Shown one piece after another: positions 32,944-41,074 of a stretch of DNA of 44,863 nt (positions are counted from its first letter, which is position 1; the number at the start of each line of letters is the position of its first letter). The translations under genes were made by a program, and so were the position numbers. Under the pieces are notes generated by a model that was not told where the DNA came from, made no database searches, and saw only the letters and a program-made list of their open reading frames with translations. This DNA comes from an uncultured Pelagibacteraceae bacterium (GTDB lineage Bacteria; Pseudomonadota; Alphaproteobacteria; Pelagibacterales; Pelagibacteraceae): NCBI GenBank assembly GCA_902565935.1, contig CACFGT010000013.1:1-44863 (forward strand). The letters run 5' to 3'.

Positions 32944-35718
32944 TTAATGAAGATTACCCCAATTATCACCTATATTCATATCTACTGTCAAAGGTATTGA
33001 AAAAGAGTGTTGTTCACTTTTAGTTACACTAGACATTTCCTCAATTATAATTTTACTGATTCTTTTTGACTCTTCTTTTGGTGTCTCAAATATCAATTCA
33101 TCATGTATCTGTAATAACATTTTAGTTTTTTTATTTTTTTGCTCACTCAACCTTTTTGATAGTCTTATCATTGCCAATCTCATTATTTCTGATGCAGATC
33201 CTTGAATGGGTGCATTTATAGCTGCACGTTCTTGAAAATTTCTTACATTGTAATTTTTATCATTAATATTAACAAAATGAGATCTTCGTCCAAATATATT
33301 ATTTACAAAACCACTTTTTCTGCAAAACTTTATAGTTTCATCCATGTATATTTTAATTTCTGGAAATCTCAAAAAATATGCATTTAAAAATTCCTCTGCT
33401 TCATGGTTACTAACATTAATTTGTTTAGCAAGTCCATACTGTGATATGCCATATATAATACCAAAATTAATCGCTTTTGCTTTTCTTCTTTGATCATCAT
33501 TTATTTTTTTTATATCAACATTAAATATCTGACTTGCAGTAAGTGAGTGAATATCCTCATTATTATTAAAAGCTTTTTTTAATTCTTTTACATCTGCTAG
33601 ATCAGCTAAAATTCTCATCTCTATTTGATTGTAATCAGCTGATATCAAGGCATAATTTTTTTCAGCAATAAACGCTTTTCGAATATCTTTTCCATCCTCA
33701 GACTTTATTGGTATGTTCTGTAAATTTGGATCACTTGAAGCAAGTCTACCAGTTGTGGTTGCAGCAAGTAAAAATGATGTATGAACTCTTTTAGTGTTAG
33801 GATTTAAATGTTCAGGCAAAGAATCTGAATATGTATTTTTTAGTTTAGATAATTGTCTCCAATCTAGAATTAATTGAGGAAATTTATGACCCTTAAATGC
33901 CAAATCCTCTAAAACTGAAGCACTAGTCGCAAAACTTCCTTTTTTAGTTTTTTTAAGATTTGCTATCTTTAGTTCATTGTAAATTACTTCTCCTAGTTGT
34001 TTAGGTGATGCAATATTAAATTCTTTTTTTGATATTTTAAAAACTTGATTTTGAATTTTTTCAATTTTTTTCTCAAATTTTGATGACAAAAGTTTAAGAA
34101 ATTTATTATCAATTTTCACTCCCTCTATTTCCATAAATGCTAGAATTTTAATCATTGGTTTCTCGAAAACTTCATAAATGTTATGCATTTTTTCCAATTT
34201 CAAACTTTTTTTAAACTTTTGATATAATCGAAGAGTAATATCTGCATCCTCAGCTGCATAATCTTTTGCTTTTTCAATATCTACTTCACTAAAATTTATT
34301 TCTTTTTTTCCGGTACCAACCAAATCTTTAAAAGCAATAGTTTTATGATCTAAATGTATTTCAGATAGAGTGTCCATATTATGTCGATTTTTTCCTGCAT
34401 CCAAAACATAAGACATGAGCATGGTATCTTCCATAGCAGTTAATTCTATTCCTTGTTTGAAGAAAACAATAAAATCAAATTTAATATTTTGACCAATTTT
34501 TTTGACGCTAGGATCCTCTAATAATGGTTTTAATTTATTTAAAACCAAATTCTTATTTATATTTTTTTCTGATTTATGACCTAAAGGTATATAGCAGGCT
34601 TTACCAATTTTAGAACTTAATGAAATGCCAACTAATTCTGCTTGATGAGGATCTAATGAATTGGTTTCTGTATCCACTGCTACCTCACCAATCTCCTCAG
34701 CTTCTCTAATCCACTCATCAATATTTTTTAAATCAGTAATTAAATGATAATTTTTTTTATCAATCGAGACTTGTTTATTATTTGTACTTTTATTACTTAT
34801 TTCATTTATGAAATCAGGTTCTCCATAAATTGATATTGCTGAACTTAGTAGTCTATTAAACTCCATTTCTCTCAAAAATTTGTAAAGCTTATCTTTATTA
34901 ATTTCTTTTAATTCAAATTCGTCAAGATCTCTGTTTATTGGGGCATCATTTTTTAAAGTCACCAATTTTTTGCTAATTAAAGCTTTATCTTCATTAGCAA
35001 TAAGTGTTTCTCTTCTTTTATTTTGTTTTATTTCTTTTGCAGATTTTAAAAGTTTTTCTAGTGTGCCATACTTATTAATTAATTCTGCAGCTGTTTTAAC
35101 ACCAATACCTGGTACACCAGGTACATTATCACTGCTATCACCTGCTAATGCTTGGACATCAATAACTTTGCTTGAATCCACACCAAACTTTTTTTGAACA
35201 TCTTCATCTGATATGAACTTATTCTTCATAGGGTCATAAATTCGTACGTTTTTCTTATACAGCTGCATTAAATCCTTATCTGAGGAAACTATTGTAACTT
35301 TTGCACCTCCTTTTAAAATTTTTTCCACATAAGTAGCAATTAAATCGTCAGCTTCATAATTACTCAATTCGACTGAGGGTAAGTTGAATGCTAATACGGA
35401 TTTTCTTATATATTCAAATTGTGGGGCTAAATCATCGGGAGCTTCAGATCGATTTGCCTTATAATCACTATAAATTTCATTTCTAAAAGTTTTTCTAGCA
35501 GAGTCAAAAATTACTGCAAAATGAGTTGGTTTTTGTAAGTTTCTATCTGATTTCGAGTCTTCAAGTAATTTAAATAACATACTGCAAAAACCGCTTACTG
35601 CTCCAGTAGGTAAACCATCGCTCTTTCGGGTCAAAGGAGGTAAAGCATAATAAGCTCTAAAAATATAACCCGAGCCGTCAATTAGATAGTAATGATCTGT
35701 TTTTTTAATTTTACTCAT
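32944..35718 (-). CDS. polA: DNA polymerase I
   Basis: Repair and Okazaki-fragment polymerase, 924 residues, with all three activities. The 5'-3' exonuclease/FEN domain is about 1-300 (LIDGSGYIFRAYYALPP, NYEADDLIATY, VSSDKDLMQLY, QALAGDSSDNVPGVPGIGVKTA). The 3'-5' exonuclease at about 325-510 keeps the DxE motif in AVDTETNSLD near 350, so proofreading should be active. The polymerase domain has TGRLASSDPNLQNIP, SADYNQIEMRILA near 693, the O-helix RRKAKAINFGIIYG and QIHDELIFE near 873. It is upstream of chvI on the same strand, with 50 bp between. Confidence 0.97.
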   Translation of the reverse strand: MSKIKKTDHYYLIDGSGYIFRAYYALPPLTRKSDGLPTGAVSGFCSMLFKLLEDSKSDRNLQKPTHFAVIFDSARKTFRNEIYSDYKANRSEAPDDLAPQFEYIRKSVLAFNLPSVELSNYEADDLIATYVEKILKGGAKVTIVSSDKDLMQLYKKNVRIYDPMKNKFISDEDVQKKFGVDSSKVIDVQALAGDSSDNVPGVPGIGVKTAAELINKYGTLEKLLKSAKEIKQNKRRETLIANEDKALISKKLVTLKNDAPINRDLDEFELKEINKDKLYKFLREMEFNRLLSSAISIYGEPDFINEISNKSTNNKQVSIDKKNYHLITDLKNIDEWIREAEEIGEVAVDTETNSLDPHQAELVGISLSSKIGKACYIPLGHKSEKNINKNLVLNKLKPLLEDPSVKKIGQNIKFDFIVFFKQGIELTAMEDTMLMSYVLDAGKNRHNMDTLSEIHLDHKTIAFKDLVGTGKKEINFSEVDIEKAKDYAAEDADITLRLYQKFKKSLKLEKMHNIYEVFEKPMIKILAFMEIEGVKIDNKFLKLLSSKFEKKIEKIQNQVFKISKKEFNIASPKQLGEVIYNELKIANLKKTKKGSFATSASVLEDLAFKGHKFPQLILDWRQLSKLKNTYSDSLPEHLNPNTKRVHTSFLLAATTTGRLASSDPNLQNIPIKSEDGKDIRKAFIAEKNYALISADYNQIEMRILADLADVKELKKAFNNNEDIHSLTASQIFNVDIKKINDDQRRKAKAINFGIIYGISQYGLAKQINVSNHEAEEFLNAYFLRFPEIKIYMDETIKFCRKSGFVNNIFGRRSHFVNINDKNYNVRNFQERAAINAPIQGSASEIMRLAMIRLSKRLSEQKNKKTKMLLQIHDELIFETPKEESKRISKIIIEEMSSVTKSEQHSFSIPLTVDMNIGDNWGNLH

Positions 35719-35738
35719 AAAAAAAAATATATCACATC

Positions 35739-35767
35739 TTTATGAAAAATAATGTCTAGATTATCAA
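35739..35767 (-). promoter_or_regulatory. Probable sigma-70 promoter of polA
   Basis: On the minus strand TTGATA (35762-35767, five of six consensus) is separated by 17 bp from CATAAA (35739-35744, four of six). It lies 20 bp before the polA ATG, within the 74-bp spacer shared with divergent bioY. Confidence 0.5.
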
Positions 35768-35792
35768 TATAAATAAGAGTATATATTTTTTT

Positions 35793-36344
35793 ATGGATTT
35801 AATTAAACAAAATACTCAAACCAAAATTTTCAAATCTATTTTAATAATAATTTTGGGTTCAATTTTACTTGCCATCTCAGCTAAAGTAAAAATTCCTTTT
35901 TACCCAGTGCCAATGACAATGCAAACGTTTGTTGTATTATCTTTTGGGGTTTGTTTTGGATACAAAATTGGATTAGCAACAGTAGGATTATATTTAGTTG
36001 AAGGAATTATTGGTCTTCCAGTTTTTTCTAATTCACCTGAGAGAGGTGTAGGTTTAGTTTATTTCACAGGGCCTACTATGGGATATCTCATTGGATTTTT
36101 ATTTGCTTGTTATTTTGCATCCCATATTAAGCTTGAAGATAATTACTTTATTATTTTTATAAAACTTATTTTGTCTGTATCAGTAATATATATTTTAGGA
36201 GTTTTGTGGTTAGGAACACTTTTAGGATGGGATAAACCAATTGTGCAATTGGGTATTAAACCTTTTCTATTAGCAGAAATTTTTAAAATAATTTTATTAA
36301 CTTTATTAACAAAAAAAATAATTAAATTAAGAAGATTTATTTAG
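35793..36344 (+). CDS. bioY: Biotin transporter substrate-binding component BioY
   Basis: A 183-residue membrane S-component of a biotin ECF transporter. Six helices are visible. The family blocks are KIPFYPVPMTMQTFVVLSFG near 31, GLATVGLYLVEGIIGLPVFSN near 55 and GPTMGYLIGFLFACYFASH near 82. No bioMN-like ATPase or T-component and no biotin synthesis gene occurs in the window, so it may work alone or with an energising module elsewhere. It implies dependence on external biotin, consistent with SAR11 vitamin auxotrophies. It overlaps convergent actR by 8 bp. Confidence 0.93.
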   Translation: MDLIKQNTQTKIFKSILIIILGSILLAISAKVKIPFYPVPMTMQTFVVLSFGVCFGYKIGLATVGLYLVEGIIGLPVFSNSPERGVGLVYFTGPTMGYLIGFLFACYFASHIKLEDNYFIIFIKLILSVSVIYILGVLWLGTLLGWDKPIVQLGIKPFLLAEIFKIILLTLLTKKIIKLRRFI

Positions 36345-36918
36345 GGGATCTTTTAGACAGTATTCTTTGCAGCGTTCTTCTATGCATCTTTAATCTTCTT
36401 GCAGTTTCGGACACATTTCTATTACATAATTCAAATACTCTATGAATGTGTTCCCATTTTACCCTGTCTGCTGACATAGGATTTTCAGGCGGTGCAGCTT
36501 TTTTTGATGGATCAGCCAATAGTGCTTTTTCAACATCATCAGCATCAGCTGGTTTAGCTAAATAATCAATAGCTCCTTCTTTAATTGCTGCAACTGCTGT
36601 GGGAATATTTCCGTATCCAGTTAACATTATAATTCTACTTGAAGAATTATTATGTTGTATCTCCTTTACAACCTCTAATCCATTACCGTCACCTAATCTT
36701 AAGTCTACCACTGCAAATCCTGGTTTCTTTAATTTTACCGAATCAATCCCTTTTTTCACACCTTCAGCTTGAATTACTTCAAATCCCTTTTTTTCCATAG
36801 CTCTAGCTAATCTCTCTCTAAAAGGGTTGTCGTCATCAACAATTAAAAGAGATTTATTCTCAAAATCGCTTAAATTTTGTAGTGTTCCTTCATTTTTCAT
36901 ACTCATATATATGGTCAT
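36337..36918 (-). CDS. Response regulator ActR/RegA/PrrA type
   Basis: A redox/acid global regulator class of alphaproteobacteria. The receiver domain has LLIVDDDNPFRERLARAM and the phosphoacceptor in VVDLRLGDGNGLEVV. It continues MLTGYGNIPTAVAAIKEGAIDYLAKPADADDV, then the RegA-specific linker, and ends in a Fis-type HTH with WEHIHRVFELCNRNVSETARRLKMHRRTLQRIL, nearly invariant in this family. I chose the ATG at 36918 (GGAAA just upstream); ATGs at 36906 and 36900 are possible, and a TTG at 36930 is unlikely. No RegB kinase is nearby. It is divergent from the polyamine operon across a region with an inverted repeat. Confidence 0.92.
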   Translation of the reverse strand: MTIYMSMKNEGTLQNLSDFENKSLLIVDDDNPFRERLARAMEKKGFEVIQAEGVKKGIDSVKLKKPGFAVVDLRLGDGNGLEVVKEIQHNNSSSRIIMLTGYGNIPTAVAAIKEGAIDYLAKPADADDVEKALLADPSKKAAPPENPMSADRVKWEHIHRVFELCNRNVSETARRLKMHRRTLQRILSKRSPK

Positions 36919-36928
36919 ATTTTTCCAC

Positions 36929-36974
36929 AATTCAATAGGTCATTATTTTCTTTACATTGAATAACTATTGAATT
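36929..36974. promoter_or_regulatory. Inverted repeat in the actR/odc divergent region
   Basis: AATTCAATAG (36929-36938) and CTATTGAATT (36965-36974) are a perfect 10-bp inverted pair with centres 36 bp apart, and a third partial copy ACATTGAATAA begins at 36953. The ATTGAAT cores at 36955 and 36967 are 12 bp apart. It sits where the actR promoter and upstream odc control should be. It could be an operator; in AT-rich DNA chance cannot be excluded. Confidence 0.4.
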
Positions 36975-36990
36975 AATTGCTCGAAATATT

Positions 36991-37020
36991 AAAGTTTTTT
37001 AAATAAAAAAGCTTTTTTTT
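36991..37020 (+). terminator. Terminator-like hairpin in the odc leader (possible attenuator)
   Basis: AAAG-TTTTTT pairs with AAAAAA-(G)-CTTT around an AAAT loop (36991-37015), followed by a run of T. As no plus-strand gene ends nearby, it would lie in the ornithine decarboxylase leader. The stem is almost all A-T with one bulge, so it would be weak. Confidence 0.3.
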
Positions 37021-37048
37021 TATTAAATTTTTTTTGGGGGGCATTAAT

Positions 37049-38233
37049 ATGCAAAAATTTAAATCAGTTGAAGACCTTGTAAATCAACTGAGACCAGACA
37101 GGCCAGTTTACTGCATACGAAAGAAATCAATTCTTTCAGCATCAAAGTTTTTCCAAAAGAAATTCCCAGGAAAAATTCTTTATGCAGTTAAAACCAATCC
37201 AAATCAAGAAGTTATTAAAACTCTAATAAAAAGTGGAATTGAACAGTTTGATGTTGCATCTGTTGAAGAAATCAAAGCAGTAAGAGAATTCAGCCAATCT
37301 GCAAAATGTTCTTTTATGCATACTGTCAAAAGTCGTGAGAGCATAAGAGATGCATATTTTAAATATGGTGTAAAAACATTTGCACTTGATACTAAAGATG
37401 AATTAATTAAAATTATTGAAAGTACAAGTGGTGCTAAAGATCTGGAACTATTTGTCAGAGTTGCAGTTTCAAATGAACATGCAGAAATTGATTTATCAAA
37501 GAAATTTGGAGCATTAAGCACCGAAGCAGCTGGACTATTGAGACTTGTTAAACAATACTCAAGTAAAATAGGTTTAAGTTTTCATGTTGGTTCTCAATGT
37601 ATGCACCCAATCTCTTATGCAAAAGGAATTACAGAAATAGGAAATATAATCAATAAAACTAAGATTGTTCCTGACTTTATAAATGTGGGTGGTGGATTTC
37701 CAACTATTTACCCTGATTTAATACCACAATCTTTAAGTAGTTATTTTGAAGAAATTAAAAAAAGTCTTGAAAACTTAAAACTTAACTCATTGCCGAAAAT
37801 AATATGTGAACCAGGAAGAGCTTTGGTTGCTGAAAGTGGATCTACAATTGTTAGGGTTAATTTGAGAAAAAAACAAAAACTTTATATAAATGATGGAACC
37901 TATGGCACTTTATTTGATGCTGGAACCCCAAATATTGTTTATCCATCTAAAATGATAAAAGATAGTTCAAACAAAATTATTTCTAAAAAATTAACTGCTT
38001 TCGATTTTTATGGCCCAACTTGTGATAGTATGGATTATATGAAAGGACCCTTTCTGTTACCTAACAATGTAAAAGAAAATGATTATATAGAGCTTGGTCA
38101 ATTAGGTGCATATGGATTAACATTCAGAACGGAGTTTAATGGTTTCTTTTCTAATGAAATATACGAAGTCGATGATAATCCAATAATGAGTCTTTACGAA
38201 AAAGAAGATAATAAAGCTACATTAGTTGCTTGA
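37049..38233 (+). CDS. Ornithine decarboxylase (fold III PLP enzyme)
   Basis: Decarboxylates ornithine (perhaps also lysine) to putrescine. It is 394 residues from the chosen ATG at 37049, preceded at 7 nt by the G6 run 37036-37041; a TTG 15 bp earlier is in frame but would lie across that run. The PLP Lys48 is in YAVKTN. It is followed by QFDVASVEEI near 74, SFHVGSQC near 178, NVGGGFPTIYP near 213, CEPGRALVAESG near 254 and the catalytic Cys in YGPTCDSMD near 325, an ODC rather than DAP-decarboxylase pattern. It heads the operon with the DHS-like and ureohydrolase genes (TGATG overlap). Confidence 0.9.
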   Translation: MQKFKSVEDLVNQLRPDRPVYCIRKKSILSASKFFQKKFPGKILYAVKTNPNQEVIKTLIKSGIEQFDVASVEEIKAVREFSQSAKCSFMHTVKSRESIRDAYFKYGVKTFALDTKDELIKIIESTSGAKDLELFVRVAVSNEHAEIDLSKKFGALSTEAAGLLRLVKQYSSKIGLSFHVGSQCMHPISYAKGITEIGNIINKTKIVPDFINVGGGFPTIYPDLIPQSLSSYFEEIKKSLENLKLNSLPKIICEPGRALVAESGSTIVRVNLRKKQKLYINDGTYGTLFDAGTPNIVYPSKMIKDSSNKIISKKLTAFDFYGPTCDSMDYMKGPFLLPNNVKENDYIELGQLGAYGLTFRTEFNGFFSNEIYEVDDNPIMSLYEKEDNKATLVA

Positions 38234-39276
38234 TGACTGAAAAAAAGAACCTTGGTCATAATAGTAAAAAAGACTTCTTAAAATATCCCGTTGAACATAT
38301 CGACATCACATCCTTTGATGCTAGAAAAATTATCTCCTCAATGGAAAAAATGTCTTTTGTATCTAGGGAGACTGCAAATGCTGCAAATATCTATAATGAA
38401 ATGCTTAAAGATAAAAATTGTACAATATTTTTGACTTTGGCTGGTTCTACTTCGGCAGCAGGATGCATGAATATTTATAAAGATCTTGTTAAGTATAATA
38501 TGGTTGATGCAATTGTTGCAACAGGTGCATCTATTATTGATATGGATTTTTTTGAAGCTCTTGGATTTAAGCATTATCGTGGATCTCAATTTCAAAATGA
38601 TACAGAATTAAGAAAAAATTACATTGACAGAATATATGATACTTATATCGATGAAGATGAGTTGCAAATTTGCGACAAAAAAATTTGTGAAATTGCTGAC
38701 TCTCTTGAACCTAGAAGTTACACCTCTAGAGAATTCATTCATGAAATGGGAAAATACTTAAAGAAAAATTCAGTAAAAAAAGACTCATTAATTGAAACTG
38801 CATATAACAATAATGTTCCAATTTTTTGCCCTGCTTTCACAGATTCAAGTGCTGGATTTGGATTGGTTATTCATCAGGAAAATAATCCACAAAAACATAT
38901 GACTATAGACTCAATTAGAGAATTTCGTGAATTAACTGAAATTAAAATTCAATCAAAAGGTTCAGGTCTTTTCATGATTGGTGGAGGTGTACCGAAAAAT
39001 TTTATTCAAGACACGGTTATTTGTGCTGAACTTTTAGGTAAAGAAGTTGATATGCATAAATACGCTGTTCAAATTACTGTTGCTGACTCTAGAGATGGCG
39101 CTTGTAGTAGCTCTACCTTAAAAGAAGCAAGTTCGTGGGGAAAAGTTGATATAACTAAAGAACAAATGGTTTTTGCAGAGGCAACAAGTGTATTGCCCTT
39201 GATAGCAAGCGATGTATATCATAGGGGTGAATGGAAAAACAGAAGTAGAAAAAATTTTTCAAAAATTTTTGGATAA
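38233..39276 (+). CDS. Deoxyhypusine-synthase-like enzyme (probable homospermidine-type synthase)
   Basis: A 347-residue NAD-dependent aminobutyl transferase of the deoxyhypusine synthase family. Visible are TLAGSTSAAGCMNIYKDL near 62, VDAIVATGASIIDMDFFEALG near 87, FCPAFTDSSAGFGLVIH near 198, MIGGGVPKNFIQDT near 250 and the catalytic-Lys block EASSWGKVD (Lys near 304). Bacteria lack eIF5A, so the aminobutyl acceptor is not that protein; relatives make homospermidine or similar polyamines from putrescine. The ATG overlaps the odc stop (TGATG), which supports use of ODC-made putrescine. Confidence 0.88.
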   Translation: MTEKKNLGHNSKKDFLKYPVEHIDITSFDARKIISSMEKMSFVSRETANAANIYNEMLKDKNCTIFLTLAGSTSAAGCMNIYKDLVKYNMVDAIVATGASIIDMDFFEALGFKHYRGSQFQNDTELRKNYIDRIYDTYIDEDELQICDKKICEIADSLEPRSYTSREFIHEMGKYLKKNSVKKDSLIETAYNNNVPIFCPAFTDSSAGFGLVIHQENNPQKHMTIDSIREFRELTEIKIQSKGSGLFMIGGGVPKNFIQDTVICAELLGKEVDMHKYAVQITVADSRDGACSSSTLKEASSWGKVDITKEQMVFAEATSVLPLIASDVYHRGEWKNRSRKNFSKIFG

Positions 39277-39281
39277 ATAAA

Positions 39282-40157
39282 TTGAATTATCTATCAAATA
39301 AAAAAGGGTTTCTTGGAATTGATAATAAATCTAATTTGAGGGAAAAAGTAGTCGTTGTTCCGTTTGGATTAGAAAAAACCGTGAGCTATGGTGGTGGAAC
39401 TAAAAATGGTCCAAAGGAAATTATAAAAGCCTCTCATCAAGTTGAGTTATATGATGAAGAATTAAAATGTGAACCATATAAGAAGATTGGCATCAAAACT
39501 TTAAAACCTTTTAAGATTGACAAAAATATAAATGTTGCATTACAAAAGATGTCTAAAATCAATAGAGAGCTATTAAATAAAAATCTTTTTCCACTTACTT
39601 TTGGAGGTGAACATTCAATTACACCTGGATGTATTTATCCTTTTGTTAAAAAATATAAAAAAATTTGTTTACTTCATTTTGATGCACATGCAGATTTAAG
39701 AAATAGCTACAATGGAGAAAAATTTTCGCATGCATCAGCTATAAGAAGATGTTTGGATTACAAGAACGTATCTGTTGTTTCATTTGGGATAAGAAATATT
39801 TCTAGCAGTGAAATACCTTTTTTAAAAAAAAATTCATCTAGAATAAAAATTTTTTGGGCTAAAGATAAGGTTAAATGGGACTTTAAAAAGTTTAAAAAAA
39901 TGATTAGTGGTAAAACCGTTTATTTAACTTTTGATGTTGATGGATTCGACTCTAGTATCATGCCAGCAACTGGAACTCCTGAACCAGGAGGACTATTTTG
40001 GGATGAAACGCTAGATATTATTAAAATAGCAGCAAAAAATTCAAATATAGTTGGAGCAGATATCAACGAACTTTCTCCAATAAAAGGATTTAATTCTTAT
40101 AATTTTTTAGTTGCAAAACTAGCTTACAAAATTCTTTCTTACAAATTTTTATACTGA
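39282..40157 (+). CDS. Agmatinase/arginase-family ureohydrolase
   Basis: A binuclear-manganese ureohydrolase of 291 residues. Metal ligands are in GGEHSITPG near 109, LHFDAHADLR near 132 and LTFDVDGFDSS near 216, followed by ATGTPEPGG; the usual Asp-Pro after the third motif is Asp-Ser. Substrate class (agmatine, arginine, guanidinobutyrate) cannot be fixed from motifs. If arginase, it would feed ornithine to the decarboxylase; if agmatinase, it would make putrescine directly. Only TTG is available as a start, 6 bp after the DHS-like stop. It ends 2 bp from the convergent transporter stop. Confidence 0.88.
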   Translation: MNYLSNKKGFLGIDNKSNLREKVVVVPFGLEKTVSYGGGTKNGPKEIIKASHQVELYDEELKCEPYKKIGIKTLKPFKIDKNINVALQKMSKINRELLNKNLFPLTFGGEHSITPGCIYPFVKKYKKICLLHFDAHADLRNSYNGEKFSHASAIRRCLDYKNVSVVSFGIRNISSSEIPFLKKNSSRIKIFWAKDKVKWDFKKFKKMISGKTVYLTFDVDGFDSSIMPATGTPEPGGLFWDETLDIIKIAAKNSNIVGADINELSPIKGFNSYNFLVAKLAYKILSYKFLY

Positions 40158-40159
40158 AC

Positions 40160-40708
40160 TTAAATTGGCTTAAATGTTTTAAGTAAAATTCTGAATGGTA
40201 GAAGCATTAACATTGCAACGATAACTTTTACTGTCAAATCCCCAATTGAAAGTGTAATCCATGGAACTCCTGTTCCATAAAAGGATATTGAAAAAAATAA
40301 AAAAGTATCAATAGTTGACCCAACCAAAGAAGATGTTAATGGCGCAATGAACCATTTCCTTTTTCTTAATTTATCAAAAATTTGAACATCTAATATTTGT
40401 GCTGTCAAAAATGCAATTCCCGAACCAAATGCTATTCTTAAAGATATTAAGTCCGCAAAATCTGTAGAAAATAGAAAAGTAAAACCTATACCAATAAAGA
40501 AACCTAAGTATACTATTCTTCTTGCCACAATTTTTCCATAAGATCGATTTGCCAAATCTGTAATTAAAAAAGCAATAGGATAACTAAAAGCTCCATAAGT
40601 TAGTATTTCATCTAAACCATAATAATTAAATGGAAATTGAACCAAATAATTTGAGGATAAAACAACAACACCCATCAAAAACGATAGTGTAAACAGTGTT
40701 TTGTTCAT
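40160..40708 (-). CDS. VUT-family queuosine precursor transporter (YhhQ-like)
   Basis: A 182-residue membrane protein of the VUT/DUF165 family, which imports queuosine precursors such as preQ0. Six helices are visible. The family marks are TYGAFSYPIAFLITDLANRSYGK near 37-59, IAFGSGIAFLTAQILDVQIFDKLR near 91 and SSLVGSTIDTFLFFSISF near 126. The ATG overlaps the rpmB stop (TAATG), so it is co-translated with ribosomal protein L28. This fits a link between translation and tRNA modification. Confidence 0.9.
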   Translation of the reverse strand: MNKTLFTLSFLMGVVVLSSNYLVQFPFNYYGLDEILTYGAFSYPIAFLITDLANRSYGKIVARRIVYLGFFIGIGFTFLFSTDFADLISLRIAFGSGIAFLTAQILDVQIFDKLRKRKWFIAPLTSSLVGSTIDTFLFFSISFYGTGVPWITLSIGDLTVKVIVAMLMLLPFRILLKTFKPI

Positions 40709-41022
40709 TAAGCAGATTTAGATTGTAAAGTTTTTCTTTGGTACGGCGATTTGATTAATAAACTTTTCTTAATTTTTTTCAGCCTTGGAGACAAATCTTT
40801 ATTTTTAACTGTTTTTAAAAATTCATCGAAGCTACCTTTTTTATCTACAGATCTTACACCAGCGTTACTTACTGTTAACTTTAAGCTTCTTTTTAAAATC
40901 TCACTTGTGAATCTAACTTTTTTTAAATTTGGTAAAAATCTTCTTTTAGTCTTGTTGTTAGCATGGCTAACGTTATGACCTTTCATTGGGATTTTACCAG
41001 TAAGTTCACATTTTTTTGACAT
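40708..41022 (-). CDS. rpmB: 50S ribosomal protein L28
   Basis: A structural large-subunit protein, 104 residues, typical of the alphaproteobacterial form with an extended C-terminus. The family start [28 protein letters not shown] is clear, as is NLKKVRFTS near 32, then [17 protein letters not shown] near 47. It lies 52 bp after pyrD and has a clear promoter of its own. The -10 to ATG distance is so short, with no Shine-Dalgarno, that the mRNA should be nearly leaderless. Confidence 0.96.
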   Translation of the reverse strand: MSKKCELTGKIPMKGHNVSHANNKTKRRFLPNLKKVRFTSEILKRSLKLTVSNAGVRSVDKKGSFDEFLKTVKNKDLSPRLKKIKKSLLIKSPYQRKTLQSKSA

Positions 41023-41034
41023 AATAGAGATGAC

Positions 41035-41063
41035 TATATAAGGGGTGATATTGACTACGTCAA
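41035..41063 (-). promoter_or_regulatory. Sigma-70 promoter of rpmB
   Basis: On the minus strand TTGACG (41058-41063) and TATATA (41035-41040) are separated by exactly 17 bp, the best promoter match seen in the window. Only 12 bp separate the -10 from the rpmB ATG. The -35 is part of TTGACGTAGTCAA, a palindrome with a 3-bp centre at 41051-41063, possibly an operator. Confidence 0.75.
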
Positions 41064-41074
41064 GTTTAATAGAT

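Noticed and set aside
37034..37048. TTG start for ornithine decarboxylase adding MGGIN
   Set aside because: The first codons would consume the G6 run that is the best ribosome-binding site for the ATG at 37049.
38230..38232. TTG start for the DHS-like gene
   Set aside because: The next codon is ATG in a TGATG overlap with the odc stop, the more likely coupled start.
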